Source: Mycolicibacter nonchromogenicus (GTDB lineage Bacteria > Actinomycetota > Actinomycetes > Mycobacteriales > Mycobacteriaceae). Taken from it: a stretch of DNA of 64,000 nucleotides. Made by a program: the position numbers and the translations under genes. The stretch spans positions 62,001 to 126,000 of the forward strand of contig NZ_LQPI01000039.1 of NCBI RefSeq assembly GCF_002101775.1, given 5' to 3'. The notes under the pieces are model-generated. The model did no database searches, was not told the origin of the DNA, and saw nothing but the letters and a program-made list of their open reading frames with translations. This document shows positions 54,862 to 64,000 of the stretch, piece by piece. Numbering within the stretch: the first letter of the stretch is position 1; every line of letters begins with the position of its first letter.

Positions 54862-56370
54862 ATGCCCAAACTTTCTCGCAGTGACTGGTACGACCTGGCG
54901 CGCGACACCAACTGGACGTTTCGCTACGTGACCGAGGAGGAGGTGTTCCCCGAAGACCTGTCGGGAACGCATCGGGTCCCCGCGGAGGCCTGGCTCAAGT
55001 GGGACGAGCCCTACAAGATCGGCTACCGCGAATACGTGCACAACCAGGTCACCAAGGACACCACGACGTACTCGTTGAAGAACGCCATCGGGCGATCGAA
55101 ACTGTTCGAGCAACTCGACCCGGGCTGGAAGTCGGTCATCGTGGCGCACTACGGCGCCATCACCATGCCCGAGTATCTGGCCTCGATCGGCGAAGCGCGG
55201 ATGGGCAGGTTCGGCCGCGCGGCGGCCTGGCGCAACACCGCGACCTTCGGCACCCTCGACGAGATTCGGCACGGCCAGATCCAGGCCTTCTTCCCCTACG
55301 GCCTGCTCGACAAGGAGCCGCGAGGGGACTGGGCGCTCAAGGCGTTCCACACCAACAACTGGATCGTGCTGGCCGTGCGCTATCTGTTCGACGACATGTT
55401 CGTCGCCAACGACGCCCTGTCGATCGCGCTGCAGCTGACCTTCACCCTGGAGACCGGATTCACCAATCTGCAGTTCCTCGGGATGGCCGCCGACGCCATC
55501 GACGTCGGCGACCTGGAGTTCGGCGCCCTGATCAGTTCCATTCAGACCGACGAGGCTCGCCACGCTCAGCAGGGTGAGCCCACGATCAAGGTGCTCGCCG
55601 ACAACGGTGAGGCCGAATGGGGCCAATTCCTCATCGACCACATGTTCTGGCGGTCCTGGCGCATCTTCGCTCTGCTGACCGGTCTGTCGATGGATTACTA
55701 CACCCCGCTGGAAAGTCGGCGAATGAGCTTCAAAGAGTTCATCGAGGACTGGGTGGTCAAGCAGTTCACCGACCAGTTCCGCGACTATGGACTCGAATTG
55801 CCCTGGTACTGGGAAGAATTCATCAACGAGCTGACCTGGTACCACCACGCCATCCACCTGGGGGTGTGGTACTACCGGCCCACGGTGTGGTGGAACCCGG
55901 ACGCCGGCGTCTCCGCAGAGGAGCGGCTGTGGCTGGAGGAGAAGTACCCGGGGTGGAACCGCGACTTCGGAAAGCACTGGGACGTCATCACCGAAAACGT
56001 TCGCAACGGCGACATCGCTGCCACGCTGCCCGAAACCCTGCCGATCACCTGCAACCTGTGCCAGCTGCCCATCGTGCGAGCCGCCGGCGTGATCGTCGGT
56101 GCGCACACCGACGCGGCCCCGCTGACCCACGTGCACAACGACCGCAAGTACCTGTTCTGCTCGGAGCCGTGCCGGTGGATCTTCACCCAACGGCCCGAGC
56201 GCTTCGCCGGCCACCAGTCGCTGGTCGACCGGGTGCTCTCCGGTGAGATCAGCCCGCCCGACCTCGGCACCGTGCTGCAGTACTTCGGGCTCTCGGCCGA
56301 GGAACAGGGCCAAGACGCCGACAACTACGCGTGGGCGCGCAACGGTGCCCGTCACGGATCGAGAGGCTGA
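54862..56370 (+). CDS. tmoA: Toluene-4-monooxygenase-type hydroxylase alpha subunit
   Basis: 502 residues from ATG 54862. Soluble di-iron monooxygenase large subunit. All six metal ligands fall at toluene-4-monooxygenase (T4MO) numbering: Glu104 (MPEYL), Glu134 and His137 (DEIRH), Glu197 (TLETGF), Glu231 and His234 (DEARH). Thr201, Phe176, Phe205 and Ile100 are kept, but residue 103, Gly in T4MO, is Pro. A C-terminal YHS-like metal knuckle follows (CNLCQLP...FCSEPC). It would hydroxylate or epoxidise an aromatic or alkene with O2. First of five co-directional genes. Confidence 0.93.
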   Translation: MPKLSRSDWYDLARDTNWTFRYVTEEEVFPEDLSGTHRVPAEAWLKWDEPYKIGYREYVHNQVTKDTTTYSLKNAIGRSKLFEQLDPGWKSVIVAHYGAITMPEYLASIGEARMGRFGRAAAWRNTATFGTLDEIRHGQIQAFFPYGLLDKEPRGDWALKAFHTNNWIVLAVRYLFDDMFVANDALSIALQLTFTLETGFTNLQFLGMAADAIDVGDLEFGALISSIQTDEARHAQQGEPTIKVLADNGEAEWGQFLIDHMFWRSWRIFALLTGLSMDYYTPLESRRMSFKEFIEDWVVKQFTDQFRDYGLELPWYWEEFINELTWYHHAIHLGVWYYRPTVWWNPDAGVSAEERLWLEEKYPGWNRDFGKHWDVITENVRNGDIAATLPETLPITCNLCQLPIVRAAGVIVGAHTDAAPLTHVHNDRKYLFCSEPCRWIFTQRPERFAGHQSLVDRVLSGEISPPDLGTVLQYFGLSAEEQGQDADNYAWARNGARHGSRG

Positions 56371-56375
56371 GAACC

Positions 56376-56627
56376 ATGGCGCTGCTTCCCCTGACCGCAC
56401 TGTTCGAGGGTGACGTGCTGGAACTGCTCATCCCCGTCGACGACGCCGACACCGTCGAAGCCGTCAGCGCGGCGATCGCCCATCACGTGGTCGGTCACCG
56501 TGTGGCCCAACGCGATGCCCCGATCCGGCTGCGGCACAACGGCAACGTGCTGGACCCCACGCTGGGGATCGGCGCGGCCGGCGTCGGCCCGCTGGACCAC
56601 GTCGAGGTCTTCTATGACCAGAGTTAG
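56376..56627 (+). CDS. tmoB: T4MO-type hydroxylase gamma subunit (TmoB)
   Basis: 83 residues from ATG 56376, 5 bases after tmoA. Ubiquitin-like small subunit: MALLPLTALFEGD, then VVGHRVAQRDAPIRLRH and a hydrophobic end DHVEVFYDQ. TmoB binds the alpha subunit in the (alpha-beta-gamma)2 hydroxylase. Overlaps tmoC by 14 bases. Confidence 0.9.
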   Translation: MALLPLTALFEGDVLELLIPVDDADTVEAVSAAIAHHVVGHRVAQRDAPIRLRHNGNVLDPTLGIGAAGVGPLDHVEVFYDQS

Positions 56628-56949
56628 CACCTGGACTCCGGTGGCCAGCCTCGACGACCTGTGGGAGGGCGAGGTGGCGGAATTCGAGGTGGACGATCGG
56701 CCGATCCTGATCGCCCACCTGCGCGGCGGGGAGATCCGCGCCTACGACGGCCTGTGCCCACACGCCGGATTCCCGCTGGCCGACGGCGATGTCGACGACA
56801 CGATTCTGACCTGCGGTGCCCACAGCTGGGAATTCGACCTGACCACCGGCGCCGGGGTGAATCCGGCCAACTGCCGGCTGCGCAGCCATCCTGTGCGCCT
56901 TGAAGGCGACCAGATCACCATATTGCTCACCGAAGGAGACCACCCATGA
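56614..56949 (+). CDS. tmoC: T4MO-type Rieske ferredoxin (TmoC)
   Basis: 111 residues from ATG 56614. Rieske [2Fe-2S] ligands Cys-x-His in GLCPHAGFPLADG and Cys-x2-His in TCGAHSWEFD, with a hydrophobic core of beta strands. It passes electrons from a reductase to the hydroxylase. The usual partner reductase gene (tmoF) is absent from this operon. Confidence 0.93.
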   Translation: MTRVSTWTPVASLDDLWEGEVAEFEVDDRPILIAHLRGGEIRAYDGLCPHAGFPLADGDVDDTILTCGAHSWEFDLTTGAGVNPANCRLRSHPVRLEGDQITILLTEGDHP

Positions 56950-57257
56950 CTGCCGCCGCAGAACAGGACAAACTCGTCGGCCCGGTAGTCCGTGGCTTCG
57001 ACCCCGACGTCGTGGCCGCCCTCACCGACGCCATCCTCGCCGACAACCCCGATGCCGCCATCAGCATCGAGGACCACGCCGGCTATGTGCGCATTCACGC
57101 GCCCCGATTCCTGCGGGTAACCCGCGCGAGCTTGGAAGAAGCTGCCGGACAAGCATTTCCGTTGGCAACCCTGGAGCCGGCCCTGGTGGCGTTCGCCGGA
57201 CGGATCCGTTACGTCGGCGACGACGAACTGCACTGGTACTTGGACCGAGAGGACTGA
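56946..57257 (+). CDS. tmoD: T4MO-type effector protein (TmoD)
   Basis: 103 residues from ATG 56946 (ATGA overlap with tmoC). Effector/coupling protein fold: KLVGPVVRGFDPDVVAALTDAI, IEDHAGYVRIHAPRFLRVTR. TmoD binds near the active-site channel of the alpha subunit and is needed for efficient turnover. No metal ligands are expected or seen. Confidence 0.9.
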   Translation: MTAAAEQDKLVGPVVRGFDPDVVAALTDAILADNPDAAISIEDHAGYVRIHAPRFLRVTRASLEEAAGQAFPLATLEPALVAFAGRIRYVGDDELHWYLDRED

Positions 57258-57260
57258 CAC

Positions 57261-58250
57261 ATGACCACCGCGAAAGCCCGGCCACTCAAGACCTGGAGTA
57301 TCGCCGGCGACACCCGGCGCAAACCCACCGAGTACGAGGCGGTCACCGGCCAGTTCCACTATCACTTCAACCGGCAGCCGGCGCCCTTCGACCTCGACCC
57401 CGGCAGTCCCATCAACCGGTGGTACCTCAAGCACCGCGAAGGCTCACCGCTGCAGGCCGACAGCTGGGAGGGGTTCCGCGATCCGGCCGCATTGAACTAC
57501 CGCCGCTACATCGCGCTGCAGCATGACCGCGAGATCTACGCCGAAGGTGTGGTGGACCACTACGAGGCACTCGACGCCGACGACAAACTCGACGCCGACT
57601 GGGTCGAGACGCTACGCCGGCTTTACCTGCCCGCCCGCTACCTGTTCCACGTGCTGCAGATAACCAGCCTGTATGTGGGACAACTGGGGCCGAGCGCCTA
57701 CATCACCAACGCGGCGTTCTTCCAAGCCGCCGACGAACTGCGGGCACTGCAGTGGATCGCCTATCGTGCAAAGTCATTGTCGCTGAGCCACGACGTCCAG
57801 CTGGCGAATTCCGAAGCCACCCGGCGGATCTGGGAGAACGACGAGGCATGGCAGCCGGCCCGCGAGACGCTGGAACGGCTGCTGTTGGCCTACGACTGGG
57901 GCGAGGCCTTCACCGCACTGAACCTGGTGGTCAAGCCGGCCCTGGACGCGCTGTTCAAGGAGGCGTTCGCCGGGCTGGCCAGCGACCGCGGTGATGGTCT
58001 GACCGCAGCACTGCTGGCGGAATCTCGGGTCGACACCACCCGAAACCAAGCCTGGAACGCCGCTCTGGCCCGCTACGCGCTGGCCGCCAACTCCACCAAC
58101 CGGGCGGTCATCGAAGGCTGGATTGACGACTGGCGCCCGCGCGCCGACCGTGCCGTCGAGGGCCTGGCCGCCGCGCTGCCCAATCCCGACTCCGTTCGGG
58201 AGCAGGTCGCGCGCTCGGTGGCCGCATTCACTGCCCAATGGGCTGAATGA
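57261..58250 (+). CDS. tmoE: T4MO-type hydroxylase beta subunit (TmoE)
   Basis: 329 residues from ATG 57261, 3 bases after tmoD. Non-metal di-iron-hydroxylase beta subunit: PTEYEAVTGQFHYHFNRQPAPFDL near the N-terminus and the helical QITSLYVGQLGPSAYITNAAFFQAADELR core. It completes the hydroxylase with TmoA and TmoB. The operon ends here: a 15-bp hairpin follows at once, with no reductase gene. Confidence 0.92.
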   Translation: MTTAKARPLKTWSIAGDTRRKPTEYEAVTGQFHYHFNRQPAPFDLDPGSPINRWYLKHREGSPLQADSWEGFRDPAALNYRRYIALQHDREIYAEGVVDHYEALDADDKLDADWVETLRRLYLPARYLFHVLQITSLYVGQLGPSAYITNAAFFQAADELRALQWIAYRAKSLSLSHDVQLANSEATRRIWENDEAWQPARETLERLLLAYDWGEAFTALNLVVKPALDALFKEAFAGLASDRGDGLTAALLAESRVDTTRNQAWNAALARYALAANSTNRAVIEGWIDDWRPRADRAVEGLAAALPNPDSVREQVARSVAAFTAQWAE

Positions 58251-58256
58251 GCGAAA

Positions 58257-58291
58257 CGACCCGTCCGCGAGGCTGACTCGCGGACGGGTCG
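58257..58291. terminator. Hairpin between tmoE and encapsulin genes
   Basis: Perfect 15-bp GC-rich stem: 58257-58271 (CGACCCGTCCGCGAG) with 58277-58291, loop GCTGA. It lies between two convergent genes, 6 bases after the tmoE stop and 6 before the encapsulin stop, so it can terminate both units. Confidence 0.85.
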
Positions 58292-58297
58292 CCGTCG

Positions 58298-59095
58298 CTA
58301 GCAGGTCAACGCGACCGCGGCCTCGGCGGTGTAGCACAGGAAGGTCAGCGTCTCCTCCAGGTAGAGCTGCACGTTCTCCGCGTCATGCGACAGGTAGCCG
58401 ATCGAGACGTCGGTGCCCAGCTGCAGGTCGAAATCCCCACCGCGGGTGGCCAGCACGAACGCGCCGTCGATCGCCGGGGCCCAGATGATGTCGCCGGTCA
58501 CCAGCCGGCGCAGGTGCTCCAGGATCGGGTAGCCGTGATCGGAGGTCTCGGCCACCTTGGTGTAGGTGTCGGCCGACAACAGCACCGAGTAGGGCCCGTC
58601 CACCCCGGCCAGTCGCAGCGCCGACAGTGCCTGGCTGATCACGTCCGGGATGCCGCGAGGGTCTTCCGGCAACGTCAACGCCGGATTCGAGCTGGCACTG
58701 CGGATGCCTTCCACCGAGGCGGCCGGGTAGCCCCCGAAGATGAGCCGGTCCTCGGCGAACGCCAGCTTCTTGGCCGCGGCCTTCACCGGGTCCCAGTCGG
58801 GATCCTGCGAGCCCCGCTCGACGTCGTCGATCTCCGCGCGCGACAGGGTGAACGGAACCCGCAGGCGCACCAGCGGTTTGCTGTCGCGCAGATCTGCTTC
58901 CACGCCATCACCGGGTGCGGTGACGCGGGTCAGCCGACCGGTGCTCACGGCCGCCGCCGTCGGGCCGGCCGGCTCGCTGACGTCGACGACCCGCCGCCCG
59001 GCGATGTGCCGCTTGAACGTGCGGGTGGCCTCCTGCTCGATGTCGGCCCACGCCACTTCGGTGACCGGGGCTAAATCGCGATACAGGTTGTTCAT
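58298..59095 (-). CDS. cfp29: Encapsulin shell protein (Cfp29)
   Basis: 265 residues, the same length as Mtb Cfp29. Starts [20 protein letters not shown], with RDSKPLVRLRVPFTLSR and the C-terminal EETLTFLCYTAEAAVAL, the HK97-like fold of family 1 encapsulins. It self-assembles into a nanocompartment that packages the DyP peroxidase encoded directly upstream (its ATG overlaps the DyP stop). Confidence 0.97.
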   Translation of the reverse strand: MNNLYRDLAPVTEVAWADIEQEATRTFKRHIAGRRVVDVSEPAGPTAAAVSTGRLTRVTAPGDGVEADLRDSKPLVRLRVPFTLSRAEIDDVERGSQDPDWDPVKAAAKKLAFAEDRLIFGGYPAASVEGIRSASSNPALTLPEDPRGIPDVISQALSALRLAGVDGPYSVLLSADTYTKVAETSDHGYPILEHLRRLVTGDIIWAPAIDGAFVLATRGGDFDLQLGTDVSIGYLSHDAENVQLYLEETLTFLCYTAEAAVALTC

Positions 59096-60120
59096 TGGGA
59101 GGTTCCTTTCAGGCTGCCGATGTTCAGTGAGCCGTCACCGGCGCCGGGGCTGGTGGATTCGACGGGCTCGGAGGTGGGGGGCGCCGCTGTTCCCGGGAGC
59201 GGCGGTGGATCATCGAGGAAGTCGGCGGTGGGAGTGAAGAACATCCCGCCGGTGACCGCGGTGGAGAAATCCAGGATGCGGTCGGTGTTGCCCGGCGGGT
59301 CGCCTAAGAACATGTTGCGCAGCATCTGCTCGGTGACTTCAGGTGTCCGCGCGTAGGCGATGTAGTAGGTGCCGGACTCTCCGGATCCCACTGAGCCGAA
59401 CGGCATGTTGTGCCGCACGATGTCCAGTTCGTTGCCGTCCTCATCGGTGATGACATTCAGCGCGATGTGTGAGTTGGCCGGTTTCACCGCGTCGTCGAAC
59501 TCGATGTCGTCGGCCTTGGTGCGGCCGATCACGCGTTCCTGTTCGGTGACCGGCAGCGCCTCCCAGGCGGCCATGTCGTGCAGATACTTCTGGACGTGCA
59601 CATAGGAGCCGCCGGCGAAGTCGGGGTCCTCGTCGCCGATCGCGGTGGCCGCCACCGCCTCGTCGTCGACCGGGTTTTCGGTGCCGTCGACGAAACCGAG
59701 CAGGTCGCGATTGTCGAAGAACCGGAAGCCGTGCACCTCGTCGACCACGGTGATGGCGCCGGCCATCGCCTTGACGATCCGCCCCGCCAGCTCGAAGCAG
59801 ACATCCATGGTCTCGCCCTTGACGTGGAACAACAGGTCGCCGGGGGTGGCCGGGGCGGTGTGGCGGGGACCGGTCAGCTCGACAAACGGGTGCAGCTCGG
59901 CGGGCCGGGGGCCGGCGAACAGCCGGTCCCAGGCCTCCGAGCCGATCGAGGTCACCACCGTCAGCCGCTTGGTCGGGTCGCGAAAGCCGATCGCCCGGGC
60001 GAAACCCGCCAGTTCGGGCAACGCCTCATGCACGGTGCGTTCCCCGCCCTCGTTGATGGTGGCCACCAGAAAAATGGCCGCACAGGTCAGGGGAGCGGTG
60101 ACGGGCTGCAAAGACGGCAC
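59092..60120 (-). CDS. Dye-decolorising peroxidase, encapsulin cargo
   Basis: 342 residues from GTG 60120 ([18 protein letters not shown]); the frame continues upstream but would cross the pepC start. DyP motifs: GFVDGTENP with the distal Asp, and the IVRHNMPFG heme-side segment. The C-terminus, after a Pro-rich linker, carries the encapsulin targeting peptide [11 protein letters not shown], which docks the enzyme inside the shell. It oxidises substrates with H2O2 and probably serves in oxidative defence. Divergent from pepC with 52 bases between starts. Confidence 0.95.
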   Translation of the reverse strand: MPSLQPVTAPLTCAAIFLVATINEGGERTVHEALPELAGFARAIGFRDPTKRLTVVTSIGSEAWDRLFAGPRPAELHPFVELTGPRHTAPATPGDLLFHVKGETMDVCFELAGRIVKAMAGAITVVDEVHGFRFFDNRDLLGFVDGTENPVDDEAVAATAIGDEDPDFAGGSYVHVQKYLHDMAAWEALPVTEQERVIGRTKADDIEFDDAVKPANSHIALNVITDEDGNELDIVRHNMPFGSVGSGESGTYYIAYARTPEVTEQMLRNMFLGDPPGNTDRILDFSTAVTGGMFFTPTADFLDDPPPLPGTAAPPTSEPVESTSPGAGDGSLNIGSLKGTSQ

Positions 60121-60172
60121 GCTATTGACCCTAACGTCCCGTTCGGCGTCCGGATGCGAAAGACTTAACCCC

Positions 60173-61435
60173 ATGGCGGCCACCGCAACCGGACTATGCG
60201 AGTTCATCGACGCCTCACCGTCGCCGTTTCACGCCTGCGTGACCGTGGCCGCGCGGCTGCGAGCCGCCGGCTACACCGAGATCGCCGAAGCCGACCGGTG
60301 GCCGCAGGCGCCCGGGCGGTACTTCACCGTCCGGGCCGGGTCACTCATTGCGTGGGACAGTGGCGCAACGAATCCAGCCACCCCATTCCGGATCATCGGC
60401 GCACACACCGACAGCCCGAACCTGCGGGTCAAGCAGCGTCCCGCCCGCGAGGTCGCCGGCTGGCAGATGGTGGCCCTGGCGCCCTACGGCGGTGCCTGGC
60501 TGAACTCCTGGCTGGACCGCGACCTGGGGATCAGCGGGCGTCTGTCGGTGCGTAGCGGCGCAGAAATCAGGCACCACCTGGTCCGTATCGACGAGCCGAT
60601 CCTGCGGGTGCCGCAACTGGCCATCCACCTGGCCGACGACCGCGCTGCGGTCAAGCTGGACCCGCAACGTCACGTCAACGCGGTGTGGGGCGCGGGTGCC
60701 GCGACCCCGGAATTCCTCGGATATGTGGCCGAACGCGCCGGGGTGGAACCGCGCGATGTCCTGGGATTCGACCTGATGACCCACGACCTGGCGCCCTCGG
60801 CGGTGACCGGACGGGGCCGTGAGTTCGTCAGCGCGCCGCGGCTGGACAACCAGGCCAGCTGCTACGCCGGGCTGGAAGCACTGATTGCCGCAAGACCCGG
60901 CCGCCACCTGCCGGTGCTGGTGCTGTTCGACCACGAGGAGGTCGGGTCCACCTCGGATCACGGTGCCCAGTCGGACCTGTTGCGCGGCGTGCTGGAGCGG
61001 ATCACCCTGGCCGCAGGCGGCGACCGCGAGGACTTCCTGCGGCGGCTGACCGACTCCACGCTGGCCTCGGCGGACATGGCTCACGCCACGCACCCGAACT
61101 ACCCGGAACGTCACGAACCGGGCCATCAGATCGCGGTCAACGCCGGCCCGGTGCTCAAGGTGCAGCCCAACCTGCGCTACGCCACCGACAGCCGCACCGC
61201 CGCCACCTTCGCGCTGGCCTGCGACCAGGCGGGAGTGGCGCTGCAGCGTTACGAGCACCGGGCGGACCTGCCCTGCGGCTCGACCATCGGCCCGATGAGC
61301 GCCGCACGCACCGGAATCCCCACCGTTGACGTGGGCGCCCCCCAGCTGGCCATGCATTCGGCGCGGGAACTGATGGGTGCGCGTGACGTGACCTCTTACG
61401 CGGCGGCTCTGACCGCATTCCTGGCGCCGGACTGA
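60173..61435 (+). CDS. pepC: M18 family aminopeptidase PepC
   Basis: 420 residues from ATG 60173; the long frame upstream overlaps the DyP gene and is not coding. M18 metallopeptidase: zinc ligands and active-site Glu in [45 protein letters not shown] and the C-terminal [10 protein letters not shown]. It removes N-terminal residues from peptides in the cytoplasm. Same position as Mtb Rv0800. Confidence 0.95.
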   Translation: MAATATGLCEFIDASPSPFHACVTVAARLRAAGYTEIAEADRWPQAPGRYFTVRAGSLIAWDSGATNPATPFRIIGAHTDSPNLRVKQRPAREVAGWQMVALAPYGGAWLNSWLDRDLGISGRLSVRSGAEIRHHLVRIDEPILRVPQLAIHLADDRAAVKLDPQRHVNAVWGAGAATPEFLGYVAERAGVEPRDVLGFDLMTHDLAPSAVTGRGREFVSAPRLDNQASCYAGLEALIAARPGRHLPVLVLFDHEEVGSTSDHGAQSDLLRGVLERITLAAGGDREDFLRRLTDSTLASADMAHATHPNYPERHEPGHQIAVNAGPVLKVQPNLRYATDSRTAATFALACDQAGVALQRYEHRADLPCGSTIGPMSAARTGIPTVDVGAPQLAMHSARELMGARDVTSYAAALTAFLAPD

Positions 61436-61457
61436 GCCGCAATCGGTGCCATAGACT

Positions 61458-63752
61458 GTGCCCGTGACGCCCCCGACCACGCTGGACACCGTCGAACACG
61501 CCGCTGCGACGCCTGATCACCCGCAACCGTTCGCCGAGTTGGGTCTCAAGGACGACGAGTACCAGCGCATCCGCGACATTCTGGGCCGCCGCCCCACCGA
61601 CGCCGAGTTGGCCATGTATTCGGTGATGTGGAGCGAGCACTGCTCCTACAAATCCTCGAAGGTGCACCTGCGCTACTTCGGTGAGACCACCACCGACGAA
61701 ATGCGTAAGGCCATGCTGGCCGGCATCGGCGAGAACGCCGGCGTCGTCGACATCGGCGACGGCTGGGCGGTCACCTTCAAGGTGGAGTCGCACAACCACC
61801 CGTCCTATGTCGAGCCGTATCAGGGTGCCGCCACCGGGGTGGGCGGAATCGTGCGCGACATCATGGCGATGGGCGCCCGCCCGGTCGCGGTGATGGACCA
61901 GCTGCGTTTCGGCGCCGCCGACGCCCCCGACACCCGCCGGGTGCTCGACGGGGTGGTGCGTGGCATCGGCGGCTACGGCAACTCGCTGGGGCTGCCCAAC
62001 ATCGGCGGCGAGACCATCTTCGACCCGTGCTACGCGGGCAACCCGTTGGTCAACGCCCTGTGCGTCGGTGTGCTCAAAAAGGAAGACCTGCACCTGGCGT
62101 TCGCCTCCGGTGCCGGCAACAAGATCATCCTGTTCGGAGCCCGTACCGGGCTGGATGGCATCGGCGGGGTGTCGGTGCTGGCATCGGACACCTTCGGTGG
62201 CGACGAGAGCGGCGCGGGCCGTAAGAAGCTGCCTTCGGTGCAGGTCGGCGACCCGTTCACCGAGAAGGTGCTCATCGAGTGTTGCCTGGAGCTGTACGCG
62301 GGCAAGCTGGTGGTCGGCATCCAGGATCTCGGCGGTGCCGGATTGTCTTGTGCCACTTCCGAGTTGGCGTCTGCCGGGGATGGCGGCATGGCGATCCAGC
62401 TGGACAAAGTGCCGCTGCGCGCGGCGAACATGACTCCGGCCGAGGTGTTGTCCAGCGAATCGCAGGAACGCATGTGCGCGGTGGTCGCTCCGGAGAACGT
62501 CGACGCCTTCATGGCGGTCTGCGCCAAGTGGGACGTGCTCGCCACCGTGATCGGTGAGGTCACCGAAGGGGACCGGCTGCAGATCACCTGGCACGGTGAG
62601 ACCGTCGTGGACGTGCCGCCGCGCACCGTGGCGCACGAAGGTCCGATCTATCAGCGTCCGGTAGCGCGCCCAGACACCCAGGACGCCCTGAACGCCGACC
62701 GCTCGGACAGGCTTGCCCGGCCGGCCACCGGGGAGGAGCTGCGCGCGACTCTGCTTGCGCTGCTGGGCAGCCCGCACCTGTGCAGCCGGGCGTTCATCAC
62801 CGAGCAGTACGACCGCTACGTGCGCGGCAACACCGTGCTGGCCGAGCATGCCGACGGCGGGATGCTGCGTATCGACGAGGCCACCGGGCGAGGGATCGCG
62901 ATCTCCACCGACGCCTCCGGCCGCTACACCAAGCTCGACCCCTACACCGGGGCGCAGCTGGCGCTGGCCGAGGCGTACCGCAACGTGGCGGTCACCGGTG
63001 CCACGCCGGTCGCTGTCACCAACTGCCTGAACTTCGGTTCTCCGGAAGACCCCGGGGTGATGTGGCAGTTCGCCGAGGCCGTTCGCGGTCTGGCCGATGG
63101 CTGTGCGGCACTGGGGATTCCGGTGACCGGCGGCAATGTGAGCTTCTACAACCAGACCGGCTCCACCCCGATCCACCCCACCCCGGTCGTGGGGGTGCTC
63201 GGTGTCATCGACGATGTGACTCGACGGGTTCCCACGGCGTTCGGCGTCGAACCGGGTGAGACCCTGATCCTGCTCGGTGACACCCGCGACGAGTTCGACG
63301 GCTCCATCTGGGCGCAGGTGACCGGCGATCACCTGGGCGGCCTCCCGCCGAAGGTCGACCTGGCTCGCGAGCAGCTGCTCGCCGAAGTGCTGTGCGCGGC
63401 ATCGCGCGACGGACTGATCTCGGCTGCCCACGACTTGAGCGAAGGCGGCCTGATCCAGGCCGTGGTGGAGTCCTCGATCGCCGGCGAAACCGGCTGCCGC
63501 ATCTTGCTTCCCGAAGACGTCGACCCGTTCGTCTTCCTGTTCTCCGAGTCGGCGGGCAGGGTCCTGGTGGCGGTGCCGCGCACCGAGGAGAGTCGATTCC
63601 GCTCGATGTGCGAGGCACGCGGCCTGCCGGCCACCCGCGTCGGGGTGGTGGACCAGGCCTCGCAGGAAGTCGAGGTCCAGGGTCAGTTCAGCGTGTCGCT
63701 GACCGAACTGCGCAGCGTCTCTGAAGCGGTGCTGCCGGGGCTGTTCGGGTAA
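61458..63752 (+). CDS. purL: FGAM synthase large subunit PurL
   Basis: 764 residues; GTG 61458 and GTG 61464 are both possible starts. Small-PurL type: [73 protein letters not shown] and the second-domain [21 protein letters not shown]. It uses ATP and PurQ-derived ammonia to make FGAM. A long open frame on the opposite strand here is only a GC-bias shadow. Confidence 0.97.
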   Translation: MPVTPPTTLDTVEHAAATPDHPQPFAELGLKDDEYQRIRDILGRRPTDAELAMYSVMWSEHCSYKSSKVHLRYFGETTTDEMRKAMLAGIGENAGVVDIGDGWAVTFKVESHNHPSYVEPYQGAATGVGGIVRDIMAMGARPVAVMDQLRFGAADAPDTRRVLDGVVRGIGGYGNSLGLPNIGGETIFDPCYAGNPLVNALCVGVLKKEDLHLAFASGAGNKIILFGARTGLDGIGGVSVLASDTFGGDESGAGRKKLPSVQVGDPFTEKVLIECCLELYAGKLVVGIQDLGGAGLSCATSELASAGDGGMAIQLDKVPLRAANMTPAEVLSSESQERMCAVVAPENVDAFMAVCAKWDVLATVIGEVTEGDRLQITWHGETVVDVPPRTVAHEGPIYQRPVARPDTQDALNADRSDRLARPATGEELRATLLALLGSPHLCSRAFITEQYDRYVRGNTVLAEHADGGMLRIDEATGRGIAISTDASGRYTKLDPYTGAQLALAEAYRNVAVTGATPVAVTNCLNFGSPEDPGVMWQFAEAVRGLADGCAALGIPVTGGNVSFYNQTGSTPIHPTPVVGVLGVIDDVTRRVPTAFGVEPGETLILLGDTRDEFDGSIWAQVTGDHLGGLPPKVDLAREQLLAEVLCAASRDGLISAAHDLSEGGLIQAVVESSIAGETGCRILLPEDVDPFVFLFSESAGRVLVAVPRTEESRFRSMCEARGLPATRVGVVDQASQEVEVQGQFSVSLTELRSVSEAVLPGLFG

Positions 63753-63764
63753 AGACCCAGCGGC

Positions 63765-64000
63765 ATGGGAACGGCCGAGCCACCGGCGAAACACCCACTG
63801 CTGGTGTGGGCGTGGAGCCTGCTGCGGCTCGAGTTCGCCGGGGTGGCTTTCGGTGCGCTGTTCTTCTGCCTGTCGCTGACTCCGTCACTGCTGCCGCGCG
63901 ACTGGGTGTTTCAGGGGCTGATCGGCGGAATCAATGCGGCCTTCGGCTACGGGCTGGGCGTGCTGATCGGCGCGGCCGTGCGGCGCTTTGTACTGCGCGG
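63765..64000 (+). CDS. Membrane alpha/beta-hydrolase, N-terminal part
   Basis: Partial gene cut by the right edge; 78 codons from ATG 63765. Two predicted TM segments (VAFGALFFCLSLTPSLLPRD and GGINAAFGYGLGVLIGAAV) match the N-terminal domain of the mycobacterial membrane-bound alpha/beta-hydrolase_9 family, recognised by SLTPSLLPR. The catalytic domain would lie beyond the window. Twelve bases after purL. Confidence 0.75.
   Translation, partial: MGTAEPPAKHPLLVWAWSLLRLEFAGVAFGALFFCLSLTPSLLPRDWVFQGLIGGINAAFGYGLGVLIGAAVRRFVLR

Noticed and set aside
61155-63794. Open frame of about 879 codons on the minus strand opposite purL and pepC
   Set aside because: Composition is Arg/Gly/His/Val-rich without any domain, and it mirrors well-identified genes; long antisense frames are usual at this GC content.

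Overview
The window reads as a chromosomal segment from a member of the Mycobacteriaceae. Gene density is high, the DNA is GC-rich with many GTG starts, and gene content and order match Mycobacterium tuberculosis (Mtb) blocks recalled from memory. A PGRS-type glycine-rich protein hints at a slow grower or a Mycolicibacter/terrae-type species, but the species cannot be fixed from this sequence.

Layout. (1) 1-9868: the 3' half of the mce4 cholesterol-import operon (end of mce4A, then mce4B-F and two Mce-associated genes), a secreted Rv3491-like protein, then otsA and a 57-residue gene on the opposite strand. This is the Mtb Rv3499c-Rv3489 order. (2) 9969-15308: an accessory stretch with an atypical crotonase, an SDR behind a perfect KstR-type operator, a 3-hydroxyisobutyrate dehydrogenase-like gene divergent from another SDR, a meta-cleavage-type hydrolase, tRNA-Thr(TGT) and a small HNH protein. 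(3) 15328-32k: the Mtb Rv0756c-Rv0772 block: a decapeptide-repeat protein, phoP-phoR, a HIT protein, YceI, the CYP51 sterol demethylase cluster (adh, SnoaL-like protein, ferredoxin, cyp51, SDR, cyp123, TetR) and the divergent aldA-SDR-dehydrogenase-CMD-SDR operon, ending at purD. (4) 33-46 kb: a repeat-bearing membrane protein, a secreted triple-repeat protein, an esterase, a TetR, fused pntA plus pntB, purB, cyp126, a membrane protein and a secreted PGRS-GH5 fusion. (5) 46.2-54 kb: purC, intact ptrB, a glutathione peroxidase, a DUF2334 protein, a KstD-like flavoprotein, an MBL-fold protein, purS and purQ. (6) 54-58.3 kb: a MarR-like regulator divergent from a five-gene toluene-4-monooxygenase-type operon without its reductase. 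(7) 58.3-64 kb: encapsulin and its DyP cargo, an M18 aminopeptidase, purL and the start of a membrane alpha/beta-hydrolase.

How it fits together. The mce4 genes, the KstR-site SDR, the KstD-like protein and several P450s point to sterol or steroid handling. Purine synthesis is scattered through the block as purD, purB, purC, purS, purQ and purL. Accessory genes (CYP125-like P450, pntAB, PGRS-GH5, tmo operon) sit between otherwise conserved neighbours. The most promising items are the reductase-less tmo operon with its palindromic operator, the paired GGACA-NN-TGTCC sites around the TetR gene of the cyp51 cluster, the PGRS-GH5 fusion, the triple-repeat secreted protein and the ten-copy decapeptide protein.

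No gene-free stretch exceeds 300 bases. No CRISPR array, insertion sequence, integrase or rRNA gene was seen.
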